A DNA stretch of 64,000 nt from Variovorax flavidus (GCF_030317145.1 NZ_JASZYE010000002.1:310001-374000); one strand, 5' to 3'; counted from the first letter of the stretch, positions 1 through 9,765 are shown. Made by a program: numbers and translations. The notes: generated from the letters alone by a model not told the origin.

Positions 1-1
1 A

Positions 2-796
2 AACGGCCTCGCGTCCTGGTACGGCCGCAAGTTCCACAGCCAGTCCACCGCGAGCGGCGAGCCCTACGACATGTATGCGATGACGGCCGCCCACAAGACG
101 CTGCCGCTGCCGAGCTATGTGCGCGTGCGCAATCCGGCCAACGGGCGCGAGGTGATCGTGCGGGTCAACGACCGGGGACCCTTCCACGACGATCGCGTGA
201 TCGACCTGAGCTACACCGCGGCGCTCAAGCTGGATCTGTTGCGCGGCGTCGCGCCGGTCGAGATCGAGCGCATCACCAACGAGGACATCCGCACCGGCGC
301 ATGGCGACGCGGCAACGTGGAGGCAACGCAGTTGGCACAGCGTGCGCCGCCCGCTGCATCCGCGACCCCCATCCCACTGGCGTCCGCCGCGGACAGCGTC
401 TCCGTCCCCGCCGCCTGGACCGCCCCGGTCGCGGCGGCCCCGCGCATCGAGACGATGGAAGTCGTCGCACTCCCGCCCATGGCACCGCTCGCGGCACCGG
501 CAGCGGCGCCACCAAGCGCTTCACCACAGCCATCGGCCGAAGGCTTCGCCACCGCCGCACAGCCGGGATTCTGGGTACAACTCGGCGCGTTCAGCCAGCG
601 CGATGGCGCCTCCCGATTCCAGCAGCAGGTGGCACGCGACCTACCCGCCCTGGCGCCGTCCCTGAATGTATTTACCGAGCGCGGAACGCACCGCCTGCAA
701 GCCGGCCCCTACGCATCACGCGAACTGGCGCGCAACACAGCAGATCAAGTCCGCAACGGCCTCCAACTGACCCCCGTCATCATCGAACGCCGCTAA
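2..796 (+). CDS. rlpA: RlpA-family septal ring lytic transglycosylase (5' partial)
   Basis: The frame is open from the window edge, so the N-terminus (signal peptide or lipobox) is missing. The first ~75 residues are the double-psi beta-barrel typical of RlpA: ASWYG, TASGEPYDMYAMTAAHKTLP and VRVNDRGPF are all present, including the conserved Asp of NDRGPF. A Pro/Ala-rich linker follows, and the last ~75 residues (FWVQLGAF to the stop) form a SPOR domain that binds denuded septal peptidoglycan. The family cleaves naked glycan strands in the periplasm or outer membrane. The gene is convergent with the next one, with a repeat copy between them. Confidence 0.95.
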   Translation, partial: NGLASWYGRKFHSQSTASGEPYDMYAMTAAHKTLPLPSYVRVRNPANGREVIVRVNDRGPFHDDRVIDLSYTAALKLDLLRGVAPVEIERITNEDIRTGAWRRGNVEATQLAQRAPPAASATPIPLASAADSVSVPAAWTAPVAAAPRIETMEVVALPPMAPLAAPAAAPPSASPQPSAEGFATAAQPGFWVQLGAFSQRDGASRFQQQVARDLPALAPSLNVFTERGTHRLQAGPYASRELARNTADQVRNGLQLTPVIIERR

Positions 797-817
797 ACAC
801 AGCCGCCCCCCATTCCA

Positions 818-912
818 GAAACACCGCGGAACCGGCTCCGCCGGTCCGCCGGTGTTGCCCCCGGTCAGGGGGTAGGCGAAGCGACACGAAGTGCGCGAAG
901 CCTGGGGGCGAG
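818..912 (+). repeat. Palindromic intergenic repeat, copy A
   Basis: This is one of four copies of a ~92-bp element (others at 2698, 7727 and 48680). It starts GAAACACCGCGGAACCGG, has a CCCCCGG..AGGGGG hairpin in the middle and ends AGCCTGGGGGCGAG. It sits between the convergent rlpA and ferritin-like genes, where it could act as a bidirectional 3'-end structure. It has no coding potential conserved among the copies. Confidence 0.9.
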
Positions 913-917
913 CCCTT

Positions 918-1775
918 TCAAGCGCCTTGGTATTCGGGCTTGGGACCGAGGGAAGCCGCCAGCTCCTTGCGGTAGCGGTTCAGTTCCTGCACGGTCTTGA
1001 AGCTCCTGTTCATCAGGAGGCTCAGGTTGTGCAGGATGCGATCGCCGACCTTGTTTTCCCAGACGGAGTCGAACTTGATCTGCTTGTCCAGCCAGTGCTC
1101 CAGCCAGTCCGGATCGGGCACGCGGCTCTGGATGGTGTCGTTCGGGAACAGCGCCTTGTTGACGTGCAGGTTGGTCGGATGCAGCGCCTGCGCAGTACGG
1201 CGCGCGCTGGCCATCAGCACACCGACCTTGGTGAAGGCCGAGCGGGCCTCGTCGCCGAACTTTTCCATCGCCCGCTTCATGTAGCGCAGGTAGGCGCCGC
1301 CGTGGCGGGCTTCGTCCTGGCTCAGCGTGGTGTAGATGTGCTTGATGACCGGCTCCGTGTGCCACTCGGCCGCACGGCGGTACCAGTGGTTGAGGCGAAT
1401 CTCGCCGCAGAAGTGCAGCATCAGCGTTTCGAGCGGCGGCGCGGGATCGAAGTCGAAGCGCACCTCGTGCAGTTCCTGCTCGGTCGGTGCGTGTTCCGGG
1501 CTGAAGCGCTTGAGGTATTCCATCAGCACCAGCGAGTGCTTCTGCTCCTCGAAGAACCAGATCGACATGAAAGCGGAAAAATCGCTGTCATGGCGGTTGT
1601 CGCGCAGGAACATCTCGGTGGCCGGCAGGGCCGCCCACTCCGTGATCGCGTTCATCTTGATGGTTTTGGCCTGCTCATCGGAGAGCCGGGTCGCGTCGAA
1701 AGACTGCCACGGAATATCCTTGTCCATGTCCCAACGGACGGATTCGAGTTGTCTGAAGAGTTCCGGGTACAGCAT
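918..1775 (-). CDS. Ferritin-like di-iron protein (desaturase/oxygenase-like)
   Basis: The protein has 285 residues when started at the ATG reading MLYPELFRQ; a longer upstream frame exists but does not resemble the family. The helical body contains two Glu-X2-His motifs expected for a carboxylate-bridged di-iron centre: FEEQKH near residue 77 and DEARH near residue 155, with Glu residues upstream (EWAALPATE) and in FCGEIRLNHW. This is the arrangement of ferritin-like or acyl-ACP desaturase-like four-helix bundles. The substrate cannot be told from sequence. It is transcribed toward rlpA. Confidence 0.75.
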   Translation of the reverse strand: MLYPELFRQLESVRWDMDKDIPWQSFDATRLSDEQAKTIKMNAITEWAALPATEMFLRDNRHDSDFSAFMSIWFFEEQKHSLVLMEYLKRFSPEHAPTEQELHEVRFDFDPAPPLETLMLHFCGEIRLNHWYRRAAEWHTEPVIKHIYTTLSQDEARHGGAYLRYMKRAMEKFGDEARSAFTKVGVLMASARRTAQALHPTNLHVNKALFPNDTIQSRVPDPDWLEHWLDKQIKFDSVWENKVGDRILHNLSLLMNRSFKTVQELNRYRKELAASLGPKPEYQGA

Positions 1776-1903
1776 TGGTGTCTTTCTTGAGCCGCTGGAT
1801 TTTAGTCGGCTGGTTTGGCGCACCTGTGACAAGAGCGCCATGATGCGTATACGCTTGCCTTGACGGCGCGGTTTTCGCGCCCCTTTGACAGGGAAAAACC
1901 GCC

Positions 1904-2488
1904 ATGCGAATCCCCATCCGACTGACAGTGATATTTCTCCCGGCCATCGCGATCGTGGGGGCCTTTCTGCTCCCGGCCACCGCCCGCGCGCAGGCGGCCG
2001 CACCGGGTTGCCCGGCCATCCTGCAGCACACCTTCCCGAGGCTGCAGGACGAAAAGCCGCAGGCGCTGTGCCAGTACGCGGGCAAGGTGGTGCTGGTGGT
2101 CAATACAGCGAGCTTTTGCGGATTCACCCCGCAGTACAAGGGCCTGGAGGCGCTCGACAGCAAATACCGATCGCGCGGACTGGTGGTGCTGGGATTTCCT
2201 TCGAATGATTTCGCGCAGGAGGCCGGCTCCAACAAGGAAATCGCCGAATTCTGCGAAAGTACCTTCGGCGTCAAATTTCCGATGTTTGCGAAATCCTCCG
2301 TGCGCGGCGTCGACGCGAATCCACTGTTCAAGGAACTGGCGCGGGCTTCGGGAACCACGCCGAAATGGAACTTCTACAAGTACCTGATCGATCGCGACGG
2401 CAAGGTCGTCGATTCCTATTCGAGCATGACGGCGCCGGATGATCGTTCCTTCGTCCGGGCGGTCGAAAGCGCGCTGGGCCCGAGCTGA
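1904..2488 (+). CDS. Exported glutathione-peroxidase-family protein
   Basis: A 194-residue thioredoxin-fold peroxidase. Residues 1-30 form a signal peptide ending TARAQA, so it should act in the periplasm rather than the cytosol like BtuE. The family motif NTASFCGFTPQY carries the peroxidatic Cys72, and the Trp of PKWNF is at ~155. The family Gln of the catalytic tetrad, usually in a F-P-C/S-N-Q-F context, is Asp102 here (FPSNDF). It probably reduces peroxides with thioredoxin-like donors. It is divergent from the ferritin-like gene. Confidence 0.88.
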   Translation: MRIPIRLTVIFLPAIAIVGAFLLPATARAQAAAPGCPAILQHTFPRLQDEKPQALCQYAGKVVLVVNTASFCGFTPQYKGLEALDSKYRSRGLVVLGFPSNDFAQEAGSNKEIAEFCESTFGVKFPMFAKSSVRGVDANPLFKELARASGTTPKWNFYKYLIDRDGKVVDSYSSMTAPDDRSFVRAVESALGPS

Positions 2489-2697
2489 ATCCGGCGAAGA
2501 CGTCACAAACGCTTACCACTGTCAAGGGAACCGGGCCGCACGGCGCGGCCTCATACGGATTCGGGCCTGGACAGCCCGGCCGTTTTCATGTTGCGAGGTC
2601 TTCCTGGCGTCCCCGCCGGGTTGAAATCCCGAGGCGATTCTTCTCCTCCTCCCTCCCTCCCTCCTTCGTCTTGGGGCGCCTCGCAACGTTTTTATTA

Positions 2698-2789
2698 CTC
2701 GCCCCCAGGCTTGCTCACTTCGTGTAGCCGCCTACCCCCTGACCGGGGGCAACACCTGCGGCCCGGCAGAGCCGGTTCCGCGGTGTTTC
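2698..2789 (-). repeat. Palindromic intergenic repeat, copy B
   Basis: This copy is inverted relative to copy A: on the plus strand it begins CTCGCCCCCAGGCTTGC and ends CCGCGGTGTTTC. It lies between the convergent peroxidase and GST genes and is followed directly by a strong terminator. Confidence 0.9.
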
Positions 2790-2796
2790 ACGAACT

Positions 2797-2822
2797 AAAA
2801 AGCCCCGCTTGCGGGGCTTTTT
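2797..2822. terminator. Bidirectional rho-independent terminator
   Basis: AGCCCCGC-TT-GCGGGGCT forms an 8-bp GC-rich stem flanked by an A-run on the left and a T-run on the right, so it can end transcription from both sides. It separates the convergent genes at 1904 and 2838. The rest of the 349-base gap holds repeat copy B, a CT-rich tract at ~2640-2665 and no credible gene. Confidence 0.9.
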
Positions 2823-2837
2823 GTTTGGGTGCTGCGT

Positions 2838-3449
2838 TCAGGGTTTGGTGTCGGCGAAGCTGGGGCGCAGCATCAGCTTGTCGTAGAGACGGGCGAGATT
2901 GCTGTGGTCGCCGCGCCAGTCGATCTCGGGGAAGCGGAGGCTGATCCAGCCGATGGCGCAGCCGACCGCGATGTCGGACAGGCTGAGGTGGATGCCGCTG
3001 CAGAAAGGCTTGTCGCCGAGGCCCTTGGCCATGGCGGCGATGCCGGCCAGGACCTTGCCGCGCTGGCGGTCGATCCAGGCCTGGCTGCGCTCGCCTTCGG
3101 CGCGGTGCGCCCAGGTGGCTTCGAGGCGCCACAGCACGCCGGCGTCCATCACGCCATCGGCCAGTGCTTCCCAGGTCTTGACTTCGGCGCGTTCGCGGCT
3201 TTGTTGCGGGATCAGCTTGCCGACGGGCGACAGGGTGTCGAGGTACTCGACGATCACGCGCGAATCGAACATCGCCTCGCTGCCGTCCATGATCAGGCAG
3301 GGCACCTTGCCGAGCGGATTGGCGCTGGAGATCGTGGTGTCGGCAGACCAGACGTCTTCGATCACGAACTGGTAGTCGAGCCGCTTCTCGGCCATGACCA
3401 CGCGTACCTTGCGCACGTAAGGACTGGCAGCGGATCCGATCAGTTTCAT
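2838..3449 (-). CDS. Glutathione S-transferase family protein, YibF-like
   Basis: A 203-residue cytosolic GST. The N-terminal thioredoxin-like half (residues 1-75) has the active-site region GSAASPYVRKVRV, the cis-Pro motif GKVPCL and the glutathione gamma-Glu contact in FDSRVIVEYL. The all-helical C-terminal half contains LADGVMDAG, typical of the YibF branch, and the N-capping region LSLSDIAVGCAIGW. Length and motifs match the family well. The physiological substrate is unknown. Confidence 0.9.
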   Translation of the reverse strand: MKLIGSAASPYVRKVRVVMAEKRLDYQFVIEDVWSADTTISSANPLGKVPCLIMDGSEAMFDSRVIVEYLDTLSPVGKLIPQQSRERAEVKTWEALADGVMDAGVLWRLEATWAHRAEGERSQAWIDRQRGKVLAGIAAMAKGLGDKPFCSGIHLSLSDIAVGCAIGWISLRFPEIDWRGDHSNLARLYDKLMLRPSFADTKP

Positions 3450-3549
3450 GCGAGCTTTCCCCCCATCAGGGTCATCGTTGTAGCGCTTTGATTCTAGGGG
3501 AACGTGGCAGTGCAGAATCCAGCCCCATCACCGACAAGATGGAGCGAGA

Positions 3550-4689
3550 GTGAATCTGGAATCCGGCGAATCCGGCGCGAGCGTTCCGCACCGCCATCCG
3601 ATCGAATTCACGGCGACGGGCAGCGAATACTTTCGCATCTGGATCGTGAATCTGCTGCTGATTCTGGTCACGCTGGGGATCTATCTTCCGTGGGCCAAGG
3701 TTCGCAAGCTCAAGTATTTCTACAGCAACACCTGGGTCGACGGCGATGCGCTCGACTTCCACGGCGAGCCCCGCAAGATGCTCCGCGGCACGCTGATCGC
3801 CTCGCTGTTCCTGATCACCTATTCGGTCGGCAGCAACTTCTCCGGCTGGGCCGCGCTGCTGGCGGCGCTGGCCTTCGTGGTCTTGTGGCCGGCGCTGTTC
3901 CGCGCCGCCATGCGCTTCCGCCTGGCCAACACGAGCTGGCGCGGCCTGCGCTTTCGCTTCGCCGGCGACATGGCGGGAGCGTACGCGTGCATGATGCCGC
4001 CGCTCGCCCTGGCATTGCTGCCCGTTGCCGTCGCCGGCGCGATGGCACCGCGCGGCATGCCGCCCGCCGCATCGGGCCTGATCGGGATCGGGATGCTGGC
4101 GTTCTTCGCGGGGCTGCCCTATTTCCTCTGGCGCGTGAGGCGCTATCAGCACGGCAACTACGCCATCGGACAGTTGCAGACCCGCCTCGAAGCCGACGTG
4201 GGCGTGGTCTATGGAATCTTCATCAAGCTGATCGGCATCGCGCTGCTGGCATTGCTGTTCGTCGGCGTGCTGGTCGCCGTGTTCGTGTTCACGGGGAGAC
4301 GCGGAGGAAGCTCGGGATTCATCGGGCTGTCAGTGGCGCTGGGACTTGCGGGCATCCTGCTCCTGAACATTCTTCCCAAGTCCTACCTCCAGGTGCGGCT
4401 CCAGAATCTCATCTGGTCGAAAACGGGCAACGAGGTGCTGCGATTCAAGAGCGGCCTGCTTCTGGCGGCCTACCTGCGCCTGCAATGCAAGAACTACCTG
4501 CTGATCATGCTCACGCTCGGGCTCTACTGGCCCTTCGCGGTGGTGAACACCCGCCGGGCCCAGATCGAGGCGGTCGAACTGCGCACGCGCATCTCGCTGG
4601 ATGAGATCACACAAGTGGCGGGACGCGAAAACCCAAGCGCCGCGGGCGACATGGCGGCGGACCTGTTCGGCCTGGACATCGGGATGTGA
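3550..4689 (+). CDS. DUF898 (YjgN-type) multi-pass inner membrane protein
   Basis: A 379-residue membrane protein starting at GTG with a purine-rich site (GGAGCGAGAG) just upstream. The N-terminal block EYFRIWIVNLLLILVTLGIY and the following charged segment WAKVRKLKYFY are characteristic of YjgN. The pattern recurs near the C-terminus (LQCKNYLLIMLTLGLYWPFA), so an internal duplication is likely. About six to eight hydrophobic segments are visible. Function is unknown. The stop overlaps the GTG of the following protease by 4 nt, which suggests translational coupling and a shared role in the membrane. Confidence 0.85.
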   Translation: MNLESGESGASVPHRHPIEFTATGSEYFRIWIVNLLLILVTLGIYLPWAKVRKLKYFYSNTWVDGDALDFHGEPRKMLRGTLIASLFLITYSVGSNFSGWAALLAALAFVVLWPALFRAAMRFRLANTSWRGLRFRFAGDMAGAYACMMPPLALALLPVAVAGAMAPRGMPPAASGLIGIGMLAFFAGLPYFLWRVRRYQHGNYAIGQLQTRLEADVGVVYGIFIKLIGIALLALLFVGVLVAVFVFTGRRGGSSGFIGLSVALGLAGILLLNILPKSYLQVRLQNLIWSKTGNEVLRFKSGLLLAAYLRLQCKNYLLIMLTLGLYWPFAVVNTRRAQIEAVELRTRISLDEITQVAGRENPSAAGDMAADLFGLDIGM

Positions 4690-5750
4690 CCGACCTCGAC
4701 GTCCGCTACTTCGACGGCTGCAGCAGCAAGCCGCATGCGGCTAGCCTGCGCGTGCAGGACGACGTGCTGACGGTCGCCCCCCGGCCCGGCGAGACTTTCC
4801 CGCCATTGACGGTCTCGCTTGCCCAGGTGCGCTGGCCCGAGCGGACCCGTCACGGCAGTCGCATCGCCCAATTGCCCCAGGGCGCCAGCGTGCAGGCGCT
4901 CGATACGTCGACGTGGGATGCGTGGGTGACGCAGTTCGGCCGCAGCGACAGCTGGGTGGTTCGCGCGCAGCAGAGCTGGCGCGGCGCGGCCATCGCCTTC
5001 GTGCTGCTGGTGTGCGCCATCGCCGCGATGTACCAATGGGGCCTGCCAAGTGTGGCGCGCGGCGTGACCGCGATGGTGCCGGAGCGCATCGACGCGTTGA
5101 TCGGCGCGCAAGTCCTCGAATCGCTCGACCAGTCGCTGCTCCAGCCCAGCGCGCTCGCCCCGGCGGACCAGGAACGCATCCGCAAGGCCTTCGCGCAGAT
5201 GGTGCAGACCGCCCATGCCGTCGATGCACCGGCATGGACGCTCGAATTCCGGCGCAGCCGCGAGCAGGGCCAGCGGCTGGGCCCCAATGCGCTGGCGCTG
5301 CCGGGAGGCACGATCGTGCTGACCGACGAACTGGTCGCGCTGTTGCCGGGCAACGATGACGCCGTGCTCGGCGTGCTGGCGCACGAGTTCGGCCATGTCC
5401 GCCAGCGCCACGCGATGCGGCAGCTCGTGCAGGTGTCGGCGATCGGCTTCGCGGCATCGGTCGCGATCGGCGACTACGGCACCTTGATCAGCACCGCGCC
5501 GGTTGTTCTCGCCTCGCTCGGCTATTCGCGCGATGCGGAGCGCGAAGCGGATGCCGAATCGGTGCGCCTGATGCGCGCCGCCGGCATCCCGCCGCGCGCG
5601 ATGGTCGCCTTCTTCGAGGCCATCGAGCGCTGGCGCGACACGGCGCAGAAAGGTTCGCAAGGCGACGACAACATCATCGGCCTCGCCTTCTCCTCGCACC
5701 CGGCGACAACGGAGCGAATCGCCTACTTCCGGGACGCGCCGGAGGACTGA
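4686..5750 (+). CDS. M48-family membrane zinc metalloprotease
   Basis: A 354-residue protein starting at the GTG inside GTGA shared with the upstream stop codon. The N-terminal ~95 residues look like a small beta domain. One membrane segment (AAIAFVLLVCAIAAMYQWG) lies near residues 100-118. The peptidase domain has HEFGH (233-237) and the third zinc ligand Glu in AEREADAES (~285). The C-terminal SSHPATTERI is the usual M48 ending. It is probably a periplasmic quality-control protease. Coupling to the DUF898 gene argues that they work together. Confidence 0.88.
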   Translation: MTDLDVRYFDGCSSKPHAASLRVQDDVLTVAPRPGETFPPLTVSLAQVRWPERTRHGSRIAQLPQGASVQALDTSTWDAWVTQFGRSDSWVVRAQQSWRGAAIAFVLLVCAIAAMYQWGLPSVARGVTAMVPERIDALIGAQVLESLDQSLLQPSALAPADQERIRKAFAQMVQTAHAVDAPAWTLEFRRSREQGQRLGPNALALPGGTIVLTDELVALLPGNDDAVLGVLAHEFGHVRQRHAMRQLVQVSAIGFAASVAIGDYGTLISTAPVVLASLGYSRDAEREADAESVRLMRAAGIPPRAMVAFFEAIERWRDTAQKGSQGDDNIIGLAFSSHPATTERIAYFRDAPED

Positions 5751-5777
5751 AATTGCCTCCGGCGGGGCGCAACCTAA

Positions 5778-7165
<1,388 letters not shown>

Positions 7166-7166
<1 letters not shown>

Positions 7167-7726
7167 TGGCGCTCAAGTCCACGATCTTCAAAGCGAACCT
7201 GGCCGTCGCCGACATCGATCACAACTACTACGCCGACCATGCACTGACGCTCGCGCGCCATCCGAGCGAAACGGACGAGCGGATGATGATCCGCCTGGCT
7301 GCGCTGGCGCTCAACGCGTACAAGCTGCAGGACGTGTGCAATGGCGACGGCACGCTGGCCTTCGGCGCCGGCCTGTCGAACCCCGACGAGCCGGACGTGT
7401 GGCTGCGCGACTTCACCGGCGAGGTGAAGCTGTGGATCGAAGTCGGACAGCCGGAAGACAAGCCCATCATCAAGGCTTGCGGCAAGGCGGATGAAGTCAT
7501 CGTCTACTGCTTCAACCACGCCGCCGAGATCTGGTGGCGAGGCATCGAGAACAAGCTGACGCGGCCGCAGAACCTCAGTGTGTTCCGCGTGCCGACGGCG
7601 GCCTCGCAGTCGCTATCGGCGCTCGCGCAACGGTCGATGCAACTGCAGGCCACGATCCAGGAAGGCGCGCTGATGCTCGGCGACGGCACGCACAACATCG
7701 ACATCGAGCCCGTCAAGTTCAAATAG
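7166..7726 (+). CDS. yaeQ: YaeQ family protein
   Basis: A 186-residue protein starting at the ATG of TGATG shared with the purB stop, so the two are translationally coupled. The family core is plain: LKSTIFKANLAVADIDHNYY, HPSETDERMMIRLAALAL and LWIEVGQPEDKPIIKACGKA. The fold resembles PD-(D/E)XK nucleases, with Asp and Glu-X-Gly-Gln visible, but no biochemical activity is established to my knowledge. The stop codon directly abuts repeat copy C. Confidence 0.92.
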
Positions 7727-7817
7727 CTCGCCCCCAGGCTTGCTCACTTCGTGTAGCCGCCTACCCCCTGCCGGGGGCAACACCGGCGGACCGGCGGAGC
7801 CGGATCCGCGGTGTTTC
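7727..7817 (-). repeat. Palindromic intergenic repeat, copy C
   Basis: It has the same orientation as copy B and begins at the base after the yaeQ stop codon. The central hairpin CCCCCTGCCGGGGG is a 2-nt-shorter variant of that in copies A and B. It lies between convergent genes. Confidence 0.9.
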
Positions 7818-7825
7818 TGGCTTTT

Positions 7826-8131
7826 TCAGGGGGTTGGCATCATGGCGCCGCATTTCCAGCATTGCTCGAATCCGCCTTCGACCAGTTCGCCGCAGACGCA
7901 ATGCCAGCGGCGTTGGGGACGGTGACGCAGTTCGTGCAGCAGGCGCTCGGCGAGCGCGTATTGCTCGTCGTCCTCGATCCAGATCTCGGGCAGGCACTGA
8001 TCGGGCGGCAACTGGCCCGCCGCGGCGCCGAGGTATTCGCGCTGGATGGAGGCCTCGACACCGTCCTCGCGCAGCGCATGCACCCACAGCGTGGCGATGG
8101 CCAGGTTGGGAGCTTGCACGAGGCGGCGCAT
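7826..8131 (-). CDS. DUF2007-type small protein with C-terminal zinc ribbon
   Basis: A 101-residue protein started at the ATG reading MRRLVQAPN, 16 nt after the upstream stop. The N-terminal half (NLAIATLWVHALREDGVEA) matches DUF2007, the putative signal-transducing fold related to PII-like ferredoxin folds. The C-terminus has two Cys pairs, WHCVCGE and QCWKCGAMM, that would bind zinc. Co-transcribed with the DUF3717/DUF1289 gene upstream. Function is unknown. Confidence 0.8.
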   Translation of the reverse strand: MRRLVQAPNLAIATLWVHALREDGVEASIQREYLGAAAGQLPPDQCLPEIWIEDDEQYALAERLLHELRHRPQRRWHCVCGELVEGGFEQCWKCGAMMPTP

Positions 8132-8147
8132 GGCGTGGGTCAGTCCA

Positions 8148-8609
8148 TCAGGCCGACGGGTCCGACGCCGCTTCGGCGGCATCGTCGTCGGGCCACACAT
8201 GCTCGGCCTCGCGTGCGCGCTCGGCGTACTTGTTGAAGCGCCAGGCGCTGCCCTGCACGGTGATGCGGCGCCACGTCGATCGCTTCTCGGCCGGCGACAT
8301 CGCGGGCCAGTGCTGCACTTCGTCGAAGCTGCGGCCGCAGCCCTTGCATTCGTCATCGCCCTGGCTGGTGGAACAGATCGCGATGCAGGGCGTGTCGGGG
8401 GTGCCGTGGTACCAGACGAGCCACGCGGCCCAGGCTTCGGACGGAAAGCCGACTTCGTCGACCTCATCCTCGTGATGAAACACCATCAACGCGTAGACCT
8501 CGGCGAGCGCGCGCAACTCGGGCGCCAGCGTGATGCCGTCGGGTGAAGGTTTCCTGTCGCGCCAGAAGTTGATGGCGGCCTCGATGTCGGTGATGTGAAT
8601 GGCGGCCAT
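8148..8609 (-). CDS. DUF3717/DUF1289 domain protein
   Basis: A 153-residue protein from the ATG reading MAAIHITDIEAAINFWR. The first ~70 residues match DUF3717 (ITDIEAAINFWR, ALAEVYALMV). The second half carries the DUF1289 cysteine cluster CIAIC...CKGCGRSFDEVQHW followed by WRRI. Four Cys suggest a metal site. A further in-frame ATG lies ten codons upstream but lacks family similarity. First gene of a two-gene operon with the DUF2007 protein. Function is unknown. Confidence 0.8.
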   Translation of the reverse strand: MAAIHITDIEAAINFWRDRKPSPDGITLAPELRALAEVYALMVFHHEDEVDEVGFPSEAWAAWLVWYHGTPDTPCIAICSTSQGDDECKGCGRSFDEVQHWPAMSPAEKRSTWRRITVQGSAWRFNKYAERAREAEHVWPDDDAAEAASDPSA

Positions 8610-8671
8610 GGGGGACGAAAAAATGCGAGCGGGCATCATAGTCCGGCAAAGTCCCGCAACCGGCGAAGGAA

Positions 8672-8712
8672 TTGATTGCTATCAAATACATAGCATCAAT
8701 CGCTTTAGCGAT
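8672..8712. repeat. Two adjacent hairpins upstream of the Mn riboswitch
   Basis: TTGATTGCTAT pairs with ATAGCATCAA around a CAAATAC loop (one bulged base). The next bases, ATCGCT-TT-AGCGAT, form a second perfect palindrome. The tract is unusually AT-rich for the window and lies between the divergent DUF3717 gene and the riboswitch, where it probably overlaps promoters or is a short family repeat. No gene is seen in 8610-9027. Confidence 0.6.
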
Positions 8713-8793
8713 GCGGGATTTCAGCGCGATTTTCTTAAGGAGGCAGTCGTCGCGGGTTGCCACGCGGCGGCCTTCGATGCTTTAATCGCGACC

Positions 8794-8911
8794 ACGAAGG
8801 GGAGTAGCTCCCGTCCGCTTTCACGAGAGCGGGCATCGTCAGGTCGTCAATACGAAGCACAACACTTCCGGCCTTTCGGGCGGCCATCGCGCTGCCGAGC
8901 AAGACCTTCGA
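8794..8911 (+). promoter_or_regulatory. yybP-ykoY (Mn2+) riboswitch
   Basis: The conserved blocks of the family are all visible in order: AAGGGGAGTAGCT at 8797, CGTCAATACG near 8846, and GCCGAGCAAGACC at 8893. The closing stem P1 is a perfect 6-bp pairing of CGAAGG (8795-8800) with CCTTCG (8905-8910). The family senses Mn2+ and commonly precedes TerC/Alx and MntP exporters, which matches the gene 120 nt downstream. No strong intrinsic terminator follows, so control may be translational. Confidence 0.95.
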
Positions 8912-9027
8912 TTTGAACCCATGCTGGTTTGATCGAAGCGATTGCAAGTTCCTCGAGGTTCCCCTGATCCTCAGTCAGCCGCTTCATCCGACCCGCATGG
9001 GCGGACTCGAATTGAATGGAGGACTTT

Positions 9028-9765
9028 ATGGAACTGTTGATGACCCCCGAGTTTTGGGTCGCTGTCGGTCAGATCATCATGATCGACATCCTGCTGGGTG
9101 GCGACAACGCCGTCGTGATCGCCCTGGCCTGCCGCAAGCTGCCCCCGGCGCAACGCACCAAGGGCATTCTCTGGGGCACTGCGGGCGCGATCCTGCTTCG
9201 CGTGATCCTCATCTTCTTTGCGCTCACGCTGCTCGCCATCCCGTTCCTGAAGCTCGCCGGCGCGATTCTGCTGGTGTGGATCGGCATCAAGCTGCTCGCG
9301 CCCGAGCATGACGACGCGCACGGAAACATCACCGCGAGCGACAAGCTCTGGGCCGCCGTGAAGACCGTGATCGTGGCCGACCTCGTGATGAGCGTCGACA
9401 ACGTGATCGCCATCGCTGGCGCCGCGCAAGGTGCCGGCGAAGGCCACCAGATGCCGCTCGTGATCTTCGGCCTGCTGGTGAGCATCCCGATCATCGTGTG
9501 GGGCAGCCAGCTCGTCATCAAGCTGATGGACCGCTTCCCGATCATCATCACGCTCGGCGGCATGCTGCTGGGCTGGATCGCGGGCACGATGGCCGTGTCG
9601 GACCCGGCCGTTGCCAACGCAGCGGCGTGGACGTGGGTGCCGAAGCTGCCGCAAACCGACGTGGTTCGCTACGCTGCCGGCGTACTCGGTGCGCTGCTGG
9701 TGCTCGCGATCGGCAAGTGGGTCGCGGCACGCCGCCCCAAGGCCACCGCCGCCGTGACTGTCTGA
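9028..9765 (+). CDS. TerC-family integral membrane protein (putative Mn2+ exporter)
   Basis: A 245-residue protein. The start is placed at ATG 9028, 5 nt after GGAGG; an in-frame ATG at 9016 overlaps that site and is less likely. Seven or so hydrophobic segments are present with the two acidic TerC motifs, DILLGGDNAVVIALA and VMSVDNVIAIAGAAQG, inside membrane helices. The riboswitch in its leader implies induction by Mn2+ and a role in manganese export or metalation of exported enzymes. A second TerC paralogue lies at 41671. Confidence 0.92.
   Translation: MELLMTPEFWVAVGQIIMIDILLGGDNAVVIALACRKLPPAQRTKGILWGTAGAILLRVILIFFALTLLAIPFLKLAGAILLVWIGIKLLAPEHDDAHGNITASDKLWAAVKTVIVADLVMSVDNVIAIAGAAQGAGEGHQMPLVIFGLLVSIPIIVWGSQLVIKLMDRFPIIITLGGMLLGWIAGTMAVSDPAVANAAAWTWVPKLPQTDVVRYAAGVLGALLVLAIGKWVAARRPKATAAVTV

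Noticed and set aside
2573..2596. Possible GGGC...GCCC terminator after the peroxidase gene
   Set aside because: The stem is only about 4 bp and the T-run is short; a much stronger terminator follows at 2797.
2640..2670. CT-rich low-complexity tract
   Set aside because: Short pyrimidine run with no repeat unit beyond CTCC; not a CRISPR or a satellite.
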